The translations under genes were made by a program, and so were the position numbers. This document shows positions 25,937 through 34,248 of a stretch of DNA of 64,000 nt, one piece after another. Numbering within the stretch: position 1 is the stretch's first letter; the number at the start of each line of letters is the position of its first letter. The stretch is from Flavobacteriaceae bacterium UBA6268. Lineage in GTDB: Bacteria > Bacteroidota > Bacteroidia > Flavobacteriales > Flavobacteriaceae. The notes below the pieces were generated by a model. The model was given only the letters and a program-made list of their open reading frames with translations, did not search any database and was not told where the DNA came from. The stretch covers positions 1-64,000 of the forward strand of contig DJVA01000075.1 of the NCBI GenBank assembly GCA_002440705.1, in the 5' to 3' direction.

Positions 25937-26849
25937 GGTGTGCTTTATTGAATTCCCATAGTTTGGACAACGGCAATTGAGTGAGCCCTTCTAATTTCAA
26001 AACTTCTTCCAGGAAAAACCCCTCCAGTTCTTTTTTAAGAAACGGATCTATGGATGTCTTAACATCTTCTGCTGCAAAAAGCCTTTCTTTCCATCGATCC
26101 TTTATTTTCTGGGATACGACGGAAGACACTATTTTTTTTATGAACCGTGTTCGAAGCGCATTAAGCACTTTTATGTTCTTGTAGGTTACTTTTTTATTGT
26201 GCTCTTCGGTAATGTCGACCGAATGGGGTTGTATTCCCAAAAAATCAAAAATACGATTCATGGTCTGTTCCCGTTGCGCAACCCATTCTTCAAAAACCAA
26301 TACCAATATGTTTTCCCGATTGAATTTCTGATAGTACGCCTTCAGAGGGGCATAATAGCTGCTCCATTCCAAATAAAGGTTTCCTCCGCTCCAAACCCTT
26401 TCGCTAGGAGCTTTAAGCGCCTTTTCAAAGGTTTTGTTACGTTCATAACCCACACTGTAATTCATCTGGTAATGGCTATACGCACGTTTTACGGGGTTCC
26501 TTAAAGTAACAATGATTTTGGCATTGGGGTTGTGCTTCCAAATACGGTTGGCGGTTTCGGGTTCCCACAAATACGACGGGCTAATGTCCCCCTTCAATTG
26601 CTTGGATTCGGCAGCTTCAAAAAGGCCTTGATACGTATCTAGAGCTTGAATGATTTTCGTGTGGTAATGCCGTCCCCTATGGGGCGGTTCGTACTCCTCG
26701 GGATCATTGGAAGTGACTTCCGAAAAGAAATTGAGTTCTTTGATATTGGGAAGAAACACCATGGGGTGTTGCTTTAAATAATTGTACAAAGACGTGGTAC
26801 CACTTCGGGCTGCACCTATTACAAAAAAGTCGACCTTCAACTGCTCCAT
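25917..26849 (-). CDS. Sulfotransferase (PF00685 type)
   Basis: A 310-residue PAPS-dependent sulfotransferase. The 5'-phosphosulfate loop is VIGAARSGTTSLYNYL near the N-terminus and the 3'-phosphate site is IIVTLRNPVKRAYSHY. It resembles bacterial and heparan-type N/O-sulfotransferases. ATG 26849 (MEQLKVDFF) was preferred over the TTG two codons earlier. It follows the flippase gene by two bases and overlaps the other sulfotransferase gene by 20 bases. The two enzymes belong to different sequence families, so they probably sulfate different positions. Confidence 0.87.
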   Translation of the reverse strand: MEQLKVDFFVIGAARSGTTSLYNYLKQHPMVFLPNIKELNFFSEVTSNDPEEYEPPHRGRHYHTKIIQALDTYQGLFEAAESKQLKGDISPSYLWEPETANRIWKHNPNAKIIVTLRNPVKRAYSHYQMNYSVGYERNKTFEKALKAPSERVWSGGNLYLEWSSYYAPLKAYYQKFNRENILVLVFEEWVAQREQTMNRIFDFLGIQPHSVDITEEHNKKVTYKNIKVLNALRTRFIKKIVSSVVSQKIKDRWKERLFAAEDVKTSIDPFLKKELEGFFLEEVLKLEGLTQLPLSKLWEFNKAHHDQPST

Positions 26850-26851
26850 CT

Positions 26852-28171
26852 TCAACTTAGAAATGTTTTAACCCCATCTTTTTGATACACGTATAGCACC
26901 GCAGCCGCATTCCATAGAATCATGGAAACGGATGTTGCTATAGCAGCGCCTGTCATTCCAAACTTTGGAATTAAAAAATAATTCAGGACCACATTCACCC
27001 CTAGTGCCGAAAGCAGAACGACCTGAAACACTTGCTGTTTCCCGGTCATGTTAAGGTACACCCCTATGGACCCGCAAAATGCATTCACGGCCTGTCCCAT
27101 GAGAAGGATTAAAAGTGCCGTGTTTGCGGAGACATACGATGCCCCAAAAAAGTGTAGAACAAACGACGAAAACAGGGCCAAAATTAGTATAAGCGGGAGA
27201 GTCATCAACAAGATCAGGCGGGTGCTTCGTTTGATGTTCTTTTTCAGAGCTTCCAGTTTTGAGCTCGCAAAATCTTTAGCAATCTGAGGTGCAATGACTG
27301 CATTTACAGAAGAAAGCACAATGGATATAAGAAGCGTTAACTTTACCGCGGCACTATAAAAAGCTACGGTTTCATAATCGGTAAAACTGGTCAACATCAA
27401 AACGTCCAGACTTTGCATCAGCAAAAAAGAAGCTGCGCTTACGGCCATGGGCGCTGAGCGTTTTAGTATTTCCTTGTGTGAAATCCTTAAAAACCCTTCC
27501 TGCCATTGAAGGGAAGCTTTACCAAATTGCCGCCATAAAACCAAGGTTGAGATGATTGCAAGAAATGCAAAATTCAAAAGGTACGCTTCCACGAGCCAAG
27601 TGGAATTTTCCCCATAAAACAATACAATAACCGCGATAAAAAAGAAAAGGTACCTGAAGATATTCCTGAATACTTCCGAAAGGTATATTTTGTGTATGGC
27701 ACGGAATGCATCAATATTGAGCATGGTAACACCATAGAAAAAAATGGCCCACACGGTTTTGAACACCATTCCGGGTATGGGATACCCCAACCATTTTTCT
27801 ATCAGTGAAGTTTTCAATAACAGGGTTCCAAGCACCAACAAAATTGAAATTCCCAACACTACAGATACCATTCTAAAGTAGACCCTTTTTATGGCGCCAA
27901 GTTGCTCCTTGGCCATTAAAAAACCGGAGTAATAGATAATGGATTGCTGCATGCCAAAAACCGCAAGGGTTCCTAAAAAAATAAGTAAAGAACGGCTGAA
28001 ATCGTACTTTCCAACTTCAACAGGATCAAAATTGTTGGTTAAAAAAAGCGTGAGGGAAAAGAACAGGAGCACTCCTAAAACCCTTAGAAACAGGACCCCA
28101 ATACTTTTGCCCGTTAAAGGGCTATTGCGCAGTTCATGAATCTTATGTCGAAGCCTTACCCTATTTCCCAT
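26852..28171 (-). CDS. Polysaccharide flippase (Wzx-like, MATE/MVF superfamily)
   Basis: A 439-residue membrane protein with about twelve helices and Lys/Arg-rich cytoplasmic loops, arranged like the polysaccharide transporter family. It would flip undecaprenyl-linked repeat units to the periplasmic side for polymerisation. Sequence features are the N-terminal VLLFFSLTLFLTNNFDPVEV and the helix-10/11 region ALGVNVVLNYFLIPKFGMTG, which is typical of Wzx/PST proteins. It stands between the Wzz-like gene and the sulfotransferases. Confidence 0.88.
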   Translation of the reverse strand: MGNRVRLRHKIHELRNSPLTGKSIGVLFLRVLGVLLFFSLTLFLTNNFDPVEVGKYDFSRSLLIFLGTLAVFGMQQSIIYYSGFLMAKEQLGAIKRVYFRMVSVVLGISILLVLGTLLLKTSLIEKWLGYPIPGMVFKTVWAIFFYGVTMLNIDAFRAIHKIYLSEVFRNIFRYLFFFIAVIVLFYGENSTWLVEAYLLNFAFLAIISTLVLWRQFGKASLQWQEGFLRISHKEILKRSAPMAVSAASFLLMQSLDVLMLTSFTDYETVAFYSAAVKLTLLISIVLSSVNAVIAPQIAKDFASSKLEALKKNIKRSTRLILLMTLPLILILALFSSFVLHFFGASYVSANTALLILLMGQAVNAFCGSIGVYLNMTGKQQVFQVVLLSALGVNVVLNYFLIPKFGMTGAAIATSVSMILWNAAAVLYVYQKDGVKTFLS

Positions 28172-28201
28172 CTATACTCGCTGTGAAACAGCAATCGAGC
28201 T

Positions 28202-29185
28202 TTAATTTTCTGCGTATTTCTTAAGGCTTACAAATGTGCCCCAAATGCCGGCCAGTAATAGGTATACAAATACTAAAAGCAATGGGTAAAAAATCATTTT
28301 ATTACTCATTAGGGACTTTTCGCCTACATATAATGTTGGCTTATTGATGTTCACAACAATATCTTTGGAGTAGGCTAATTTCCGCTTATTGGTTTCGATC
28401 TCCTTCTCCAACTCCATTTTATTGGTTAGTACCTGTGCAATGTTAAGGTTTTTGTCGATGAAATAGATATCCCCCAATTTGGAGGGGTTGAACTCGTCCT
28501 GATTATTGGCCGCAACCAAGGCATCGATTTGTGCCACTGTTTTTTTATTGTTCTCAATGGCCTCGGAAAGGGTTTCTAAGTAAACATCTTTGTAATGCTG
28601 AAGGTCATCGTTGTCATTCAGGAACGCCATAAGTTCTGCAATTACCTGATCTTTTGCGTAACTGCTCGTGTAAATTTGAATGTAGTGATAGTTGTATTCA
28701 CTCGTAAAAGTATCGGCAATGGTTGTAATTTCCTCATTATCGTCAAAATCAAATTCCATATACCGCAACAACCCTTCAACATTGGGATCATTGGGTTTTT
28801 GGTCCTCAATAATGTCTGTTAGGTTAATGATGGGTTCGATTGTGATTTGCGTCAGCTTGGCCAAAGGTTTGGGAATGTTTTCGTCCGGGATGACACCTTC
28901 TTTTTTCTCGGCCAATTTCTCGTTCAGGTAATTTACTTTGCTATACACATAGTTAACCGAATCAAAATTGATGCGCACTAAAATCTTTGCTTGTTTTCCT
29001 AGCCCGGCTGATTGGACAATGTAAAACCCATATCCAACCCCTGCCAGTATCAATATTAATAGGATAATCCAGCTTTTCTTGATAAAATTAAGAACCTTGA
29101 ATCCAAGCCTTAGGATGCTTTTCAGGCTCTTTGTAAAAATTTTTCCAAGGTAAAATAAGTCTATTTCTTCGTTCGTGTTTGCCAT
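28202..29185 (-). CDS. Wzz-like chain-length determinant (no kinase domain)
   Basis: A 327-residue polysaccharide co-polymerase with a membrane helix at about 39-56 (SWIILLILILAGVGYGFY), a large periplasmic domain with a helical C-terminal half, and a second helix at about 302-321. The layout is that of O-antigen Wzz (PCP-1). There is no Walker-box tyrosine-kinase domain as in Wzc. A cytoplasmic N-terminal stretch of about 38 residues is longer than usual. It would set polymer length together with a Wzy protein. Confidence 0.8.
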   Translation of the reverse strand: MANTNEEIDLFYLGKIFTKSLKSILRLGFKVLNFIKKSWIILLILILAGVGYGFYIVQSAGLGKQAKILVRINFDSVNYVYSKVNYLNEKLAEKKEGVIPDENIPKPLAKLTQITIEPIINLTDIIEDQKPNDPNVEGLLRYMEFDFDDNEEITTIADTFTSEYNYHYIQIYTSSYAKDQVIAELMAFLNDNDDLQHYKDVYLETLSEAIENNKKTVAQIDALVAANNQDEFNPSKLGDIYFIDKNLNIAQVLTNKMELEKEIETNKRKLAYSKDIVVNINKPTLYVGEKSLMSNKMIFYPLLLVFVYLLLAGIWGTFVSLKKYAEN

Positions 29186-29191
29186 GTCAAA

Positions 29192-30046
29192 TCACCATTT
29201 AGTTTGTATAAGTGTCTCCAAACTTTCTTTCCAGTTTTTGGAGGAAATTCCTAGAAGCTTGTTGAGCTTATCATTACTCAGTACACTGTTTTTGGGCCTT
29301 TCGGCAAATGTAGGATAATTATTGGTTTTTGCAACGGTTACCTTTTCTGAAAAGCCCGAAATCTCTAAGATGGCTTTGGCAAAATCATACCAGGTAACTG
29401 CGCCTTCATTGCTAAAGTGATAGGTCCCATATGCTGTGCTGTTTTGCGCAATTAGCTGTAACAATACGTTGGCTAAATCATTTGCATTCGTGGGAGCTCC
29501 TATTTGGTCTGTGGTCATGGTAAGCTGGTTTTTTTCTTGTGCCAACCTGAGGATGGTTTTCAAAAAATTATGCCCATACTGAGAATAAAGCCAGGAAGTT
29601 CTCACAATAAAATGGTGAGGGCAGCAATGTCGGATGTAGGCTTCTCCCTCCAATTTGGACGCCCCATACACATTGATGGGGTGCGTGGGGTCCGATTCGG
29701 TGTAAGGCGTTTCTTTTTTCCCGTCGAAAACATAATCGGTTGACACGTGGATCAAAACTGTTTCGTGTTTGGCGCAGGTTACTGCAAGGTTTTTGACCGC
29801 TTCCCCATTAATTGCAAAAGCAAGATCCCTTTCGTTTTCGGCCTTGTCAACGTGGGTATATGCTGCAGCATTGATGCAGTAATCTATGGCATGGGTTTCA
29901 AAAAATTGAGTTACCTGTTGAGAATTTGTAAGGTCCAAGAATTCCTTGCCTTCAAAAAGAATTTCCAGTTCCGAAAATTCCAAAGCTGCATCACGAATGC
30001 ATTGGCCCAGCTGCCCTTGTGCTCCTGTTACGAGTATTTTTTTCAT
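29192..30046 (-). CDS. rfbD: dTDP-4-dehydrorhamnose reductase
   Basis: A 284-residue SDR enzyme making the final step of dTDP-L-rhamnose. The NAD(P)H motif is VTGAQGQLGQ (5-14). The catalytic region has HVSTDYVFDG and the Y-x-x-x-K pair in YGASKLEGE. Length is normal. Its ATG overlaps the rfbC stop (ATGA), and the Wzz-like gene follows after 6 bases. Confidence 0.95.
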   Translation of the reverse strand: MKKILVTGAQGQLGQCIRDAALEFSELEILFEGKEFLDLTNSQQVTQFFETHAIDYCINAAAYTHVDKAENERDLAFAINGEAVKNLAVTCAKHETVLIHVSTDYVFDGKKETPYTESDPTHPINVYGASKLEGEAYIRHCCPHHFIVRTSWLYSQYGHNFLKTILRLAQEKNQLTMTTDQIGAPTNANDLANVLLQLIAQNSTAYGTYHFSNEGAVTWYDFAKAILEISGFSEKVTVAKTNNYPTFAERPKNSVLSNDKLNKLLGISSKNWKESLETLIQTKW

Positions 30047-30591
30047 GCAATAACTTCCGCGAAGGCAGGAAGTTCCAAATCTTTTGGTGAAATGATCAAT
30101 TCTTCCTCAGGAAGATGCCAATCGAGTTTTAAGGTTGCGTCGTTATAGATGATTCCGCTTTCGGAAGCTTTATCGTAGTAGTTATCGCATTTGTAGCAGA
30201 AAATGGATCGTTCCGAAAGGGTCACGAATCCATGTGCAAATCCTCTGGGAACAAAAAATTGAATGCCATTTTCATTGCTAAGCTCTATGGAAAAATGATT
30301 CCCGAAGGTAGGAGACTCTTTGCGCAAATCAACCACAATATCCAATACCTTACCCAAAGCCACGCGCACCAGTTTTGCCTGTGCCATGGCCCCTTTTTGA
30401 AAATGAAGCCCTCGCAATACCCCTTTCGAGGATTGGGATTGGTTGTCCTGAACGAAGTGTGCTTGCAAGCCCGTAAGGTCCCTAAACTTTTTTTCATGAA
30501 AGGTTTCCATAAAAACACCCCTTTCGTCCCTAAATTCTGGGGCTTTAAGGTAAAAACAATCTTTTAAGGGCGTTGGGTGTATTTCCATCAT
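30043..30591 (-). CDS. rfbC: dTDP-4-dehydrorhamnose 3,5-epimerase
   Basis: A 182-residue cupin-fold epimerase. Recognisable segments are DERGVFMETF, SSKGVLRGLHFQ (with the catalytic His), KLVRVALGKVLDIVVDLR and VPRGFAHGFVTLSE. It converts dTDP-4-keto-6-deoxyglucose to the rhamnose configuration. Its start codon shares one base with the rfbA stop (TAATG), and its stop overlaps the rfbD start. Confidence 0.95.
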   Translation of the reverse strand: MMEIHPTPLKDCFYLKAPEFRDERGVFMETFHEKKFRDLTGLQAHFVQDNQSQSSKGVLRGLHFQKGAMAQAKLVRVALGKVLDIVVDLRKESPTFGNHFSIELSNENGIQFFVPRGFAHGFVTLSERSIFCYKCDNYYDKASESGIIYNDATLKLDWHLPEEELIISPKDLELPAFAEVIA

Positions 30592-31448
30592 TAATTCAAT
30601 TGTATCAAATGCTTTCCGTACCCACTTTTAAGCAAAGGTTCGGCCAAAGCGTGCAGTTGTTTTTTGGTGATGAAGCCCATTTCATAGGCTGCTTCTTCGA
30701 TTGCCCCAATCTTCAAGCCTTGCCGTTCTTCAATCACTTCCACAAATTGGGAAGCTTGCATCAACGAAGCAAAAGTACCTGTGTCCAACCAAGCAGTACC
30801 CTTATCCAATTTGCTCACGCTTAGTGTTCCCCGTTGAAGGTAAACGTTATTGACATCCGTAATTTCAAGTTCGCCCCGTGCACTGGGCTTAATGTTATGG
30901 GCTATTTCAACCACATCGTTGTCATAAAAGTATATCCCGGGAACTGCATAATTTGATTTTGGATTCTTTGGCTTTTCTTCGATGGAAAGTGCCTTTCCGT
31001 CTTTATCAAACTCTACCACCCCATAGCGTTCGGGATCGTGCACATGGTAGGCGTAGATGATGCCCCCTTTTGGGTCGTTGTTGGCCTGCAGCAATTCTTT
31101 CAAACCCGAGCCATAAAAAATATTGTCCCCTAGTATCAGGGCTACTTTCTCGTTTCCAATAAAATCCTTCCCAATGATAAAGGCTTCGGCCAATCCATTG
31201 GGGTGTTCCTGCACCGCATATTCAAAGACACACCCAAATTTGGATCCATCGCCCAAAAGTTTTTCAAAGAGTGGCAAGTCGTCTGGAGTAGATATGATAA
31301 GGATTTCCCGGATCCCTGAATACATCAAGGTAGAAAGTGGGTAGTAAATCATGGGCTTATCGTAAACCGGCATCAATTGTTTGCTCACCGCCAGGGTAAT
31401 GGGATGCAGCCTGGTTCCTGAGCCTCCAGCTAGAATGATTCCTTTCAT
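30591..31448 (-). CDS. rfbA: Glucose-1-phosphate thymidylyltransferase
   Basis: A 285-residue nucleotidyltransferase that joins dTTP and glucose-1-phosphate. The signature GIILAGGSGTRLHPIT opens the protein, with KPMIYYPLSTLM and EKPKNPKSNYAVPGIYFYDN as further family segments and LDTGTFASLMQAS near the C-terminus. Length is typical of the short RmlA form. It is 85 bases downstream of rfbB, the largest gap in the rhamnose block. Confidence 0.96.
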   Translation of the reverse strand: MKGIILAGGSGTRLHPITLAVSKQLMPVYDKPMIYYPLSTLMYSGIREILIISTPDDLPLFEKLLGDGSKFGCVFEYAVQEHPNGLAEAFIIGKDFIGNEKVALILGDNIFYGSGLKELLQANNDPKGGIIYAYHVHDPERYGVVEFDKDGKALSIEEKPKNPKSNYAVPGIYFYDNDVVEIAHNIKPSARGELEITDVNNVYLQRGTLSVSKLDKGTAWLDTGTFASLMQASQFVEVIEERQGLKIGAIEEAAYEMGFITKKQLHALAEPLLKSGYGKHLIQLN

Positions 31449-31533
31449 TTGTGTAAACTATTTGATAACGTAGAAGATGGAATGCCCCAATTGCCTAATT
31501 TCTGAATGTTTGCAAAAGGTACTAATGCGTATT

Positions 31534-32550
31534 TCATAGCAGTTCTTTGTTTTCTAAATACCATGCAACCGTTTTTTCGATACCCGTTTCAAAAGTTTCC
31601 TGAGCGCTCCATCCAAGTTCCTCTTCAATTTTAGAAGCATCAATGGCATAACGGAAATCGTGCCCGGGCCGATCCTTAACAAAGGTAATCTGATCTTTAT
31701 AGGTCCCTTTTTTGGGTTGCAGCCGGTCTAAAATATCACAAATGGTTTGCGCAATGTAAAGATTTTTCCGTTCGTTACGCCCACCAATATTGTACGTTTC
31801 GCCCAAGTTCCCTTGGTCCAAAACAAGTTTGATGCCCCTACAGTGATCTTTCACATATAACCAATCGCGCACGTTTTGCCCGTCCCCATAAATAGGGATG
31901 GGAGCTCCCGAAATGGCTTTGCGGATGATGGTAGGGATTAATTTTTCCATGTGCTGGTGAGGTCCGTAATTGTTGGAGCAATTAGTCGTTACAACAGGCA
32001 ATCCATAGGTGTGAAAATAGCTGCGAACGATAAAATCGGAAGAAGCCTTGGAGGCACTGTATGGACTGTTTGGAGCATAGCAGGTACCTTCAGTAAACAA
32101 TCCCGTTTCGCCCAAACTTCCATATACCTCATCGGTAGAAACATGCAAAAAGCGCGCATTTTTGAATTTTTCCTTGAATTGATTAGGGCCCTCCATCCAG
32201 AGTTTGTAAGCAGCTTGCAACAATTGAAAGGTTCCTACAATATTGGTTTCGATGAAATCGGCTGGCCCAGAAATGGAATTGTCCACATGCGATTCGGCCG
32301 CAAAATGTACCACTTCAAGAAATTGGTGTTCGGCAAACAATTGTTCCAATAATTTGGCATCACATATATCCCCTTGTACAAATTGAAATTTTGGGTTGTC
32401 CGAAACCATTACCAAATTTCTAAGATCGCCCGCATAGGTAAGTTTATCCAATACCACCACTTCATCGTCAAAATGATCCATGAGGTAGGAAACATAATTG
32501 GAGCCTATAAACCCTGCAGCTCCGGTAATCAGTACTTTGCCTTTTGTCAA
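31534..32550 (-). CDS. rfbB: dTDP-glucose 4,6-dehydratase
   Basis: A 338-residue extended SDR enzyme. The NAD motif GAAGFIGSNY is at 9-18. The active site shows HVSTDEVYGSLG and the Y-x-x-x-K pair in YSASKASSDFIVR; the substrate loop TTNCSNNYGPHQHMEKLIP is exact for RmlB. It makes dTDP-4-keto-6-deoxyglucose, first committed step toward rhamnose. The only sensible start is TTG (next residues TKGKVLITG), 6 bases after the upstream stop. Confidence 0.96.
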   Translation of the reverse strand: MTKGKVLITGAAGFIGSNYVSYLMDHFDDEVVVLDKLTYAGDLRNLVMVSDNPKFQFVQGDICDAKLLEQLFAEHQFLEVVHFAAESHVDNSISGPADFIETNIVGTFQLLQAAYKLWMEGPNQFKEKFKNARFLHVSTDEVYGSLGETGLFTEGTCYAPNSPYSASKASSDFIVRSYFHTYGLPVVTTNCSNNYGPHQHMEKLIPTIIRKAISGAPIPIYGDGQNVRDWLYVKDHCRGIKLVLDQGNLGETYNIGGRNERKNLYIAQTICDILDRLQPKKGTYKDQITFVKDRPGHDFRYAIDASKIEEELGWSAQETFETGIEKTVAWYLENKELL

Positions 32551-32556
32551 AACTTT

Positions 32557-34224
32557 CTATTTTAGTATTTGTTCCAATATTTTTTCGGTAATCAAATAGG
32601 TGGGCTTAACTCCCGTTGTACCCAAGCCTCCTGAAGCCAGGGTACTCCCAGTTTCCAGAGGATTATCGGAAGCATAGTAAGCATAACGCACTTCCACTTT
32701 AGGGCTGATGCTGCCTCGTATTTTGGAAGCTGATTGGATGGCCTTTTGGTAATGGGCTCCTTCCATTTCCAAACCGATTACGTTCCAGGAAGATTCATGA
32801 AAAAATTTCAAGATGTCCCTGTTCTGTAATGACGTGCCCAGCACAGTTATCATGGCACCGGAATAGGTGGCCACATTTTCGGGGAATTGTTTTTTCTTTA
32901 GTTTATTCTTGAACGGATAATTGTCGGCAGTACCCTCAAAAATGTGAGAAGTTGGGATCATGATATCGCCTTTCCCGCCATCGAGTATTCCTGCCTTGCC
33001 CATGATGGAGATAGAAACTACATTCATGAATTCTTTCTTTCCGTTTTTGTGAAATGGTTTCAGCAATTCATCCATGGTTTCATAGGCCTGTTCCCCAAAA
33101 GCATAATCCATCACCAAAAGGATAGGGGCTTCAGCTTCCAAAATCGTTGTTTTTTGTGGTGTAAAGTGCATGGTATCAAAAAGTTGCACGTCAATGTTGG
33201 TCCCACTTTCGTCATTCAAGTACACCATTCCATTTTGAAGTGCCTTTTTTGACACTTTTTCCCGGAGCTTTGCATTTTCGGGATTGCTAAGCGCTTCGAA
33301 GAGTTGTAATGTCGATTTTCCTTTTCGCTCGGTGGTTAGGGCTTCTTCTGCAAAAAGGGAATTCATGACACTGTGCATATTGGCACTGATGATGTGCAAA
33401 GGGCGGTGAAACCAATTGCGTTTGTGCAATTCCTCCTTGATGCGGCTTGCCCAACGCTCTCCATGTATGTGATGTCCCAATCGTTCACGAAGTACTGGGC
33501 TGAACGTAATAAGGCGCTGTTTGTCTTCAATAATTTCTTCGATAGCGCCTTTACCTAAGTAATAAATAATTTTAAGAAATCTGTTTTCGTCTTCCTTGCA
33601 GCCAAACTTTGGAAAAGCTTCGGTGACTTCCTCAAATGTCCTTCCCAAAAAATTGGCCGTATGGGTAAGGGCAATTTCTTTATCTTGTTGGCTAAGGGTT
33701 TTTTTTCGCAAAACGGCTTCTTCCAGTTTTTCCCAATCCCTGATGACTTGTCCCCTTTCGTCAATTAGTACTTGTTTCATGATTTTATGGGACTCTATGT
33801 ACAAAAAGGTGAGATGGGTAAGGATATCGTAAATTTCGCTGCGGCCCCTGGTAATCTCTATGTTCATTTGCTCATCGTCAATTCGATAGCAGTTCCTTCG
33901 GCGTTTTTCGGGGACAATGGGCTTAAAATGCGAATACTTGTAACCCTCATCACTGGTAAGGTTAATGTAGCGACACTCTTCAATACCGTATGGCAATCGA
34001 TCCATAACATAGAGCAGCCCTTGCAATTCTATTTTTTCTTCAGCAATCGATCCGTAAATTTCCGGCCTTAACATAAGCAAGGATTCCCTTAGGGATTCCC
34101 CACTTATTCCCATGGGCTTGTAGAAACCCCTGTTGAACAAATGCCGCATGGTAATGTAAAGCCGCTCTATGGCTCCTGAGCTTTCCTGGGCCCGTGTTCG
34201 TTTATGTACTGAAACCGATTTCAT
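32557..34224 (-). CDS. DUF6909-like protein with a nucleoside-phosphorylase-like C-terminal domain
   Basis: A 555-residue protein that I recall as the flavobacterial family DUF6909. Residues 1-270 are helical and charged with no motif I know. The C-terminal half (about 365-555) looks like the PNP/UDP nucleoside phosphorylase fold: SISIMGKAGIL.GGKGDIMIP (405-424) resembles the glycine-rich strand-loop of phosphorylases, GLEMEGAHYQKA (484-495) resembles the nucleoside-binding MEMEAA motif, and YYASDNP (516-522) the catalytic SD motif. These are my readings, not search results. It heads the polysaccharide operon, 6 bases before rfbB; a -7 box lies just before its ATG. Confidence 0.7.
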   Translation of the reverse strand: MKSVSVHKRTRAQESSGAIERLYITMRHLFNRGFYKPMGISGESLRESLLMLRPEIYGSIAEEKIELQGLLYVMDRLPYGIEECRYINLTSDEGYKYSHFKPIVPEKRRRNCYRIDDEQMNIEITRGRSEIYDILTHLTFLYIESHKIMKQVLIDERGQVIRDWEKLEEAVLRKKTLSQQDKEIALTHTANFLGRTFEEVTEAFPKFGCKEDENRFLKIIYYLGKGAIEEIIEDKQRLITFSPVLRERLGHHIHGERWASRIKEELHKRNWFHRPLHIISANMHSVMNSLFAEEALTTERKGKSTLQLFEALSNPENAKLREKVSKKALQNGMVYLNDESGTNIDVQLFDTMHFTPQKTTILEAEAPILLVMDYAFGEQAYETMDELLKPFHKNGKKEFMNVVSISIMGKAGILDGGKGDIMIPTSHIFEGTADNYPFKNKLKKKQFPENVATYSGAMITVLGTSLQNRDILKFFHESSWNVIGLEMEGAHYQKAIQSASKIRGSISPKVEVRYAYYASDNPLETGSTLASGGLGTTGVKPTYLITEKILEQILK

Positions 34225-34232
34225 TCGATGCG

Positions 34233-34240
34233 CAAAGATA
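34233..34240 (-). promoter_or_regulatory. -7 element TATCTTTG upstream of the DUF6909-like gene and polysaccharide cluster
   Basis: TATCTTTG on the minus strand ends only 8 bases before the ATG at 34224, so the transcript would be leaderless or nearly so. A TTG lies 23 bases upstream, a little far for -33. It could drive the long downstream polysaccharide operon. Confidence 0.45.
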
Positions 34241-34248
34241 CTACTATT

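Noticed and set aside
29739..29756. CACGTG core resembling parS inside rfbD
   Set aside because: Flanks do not match the consensus; the sequence is set by the conserved SDR codons HVSTDYVF.
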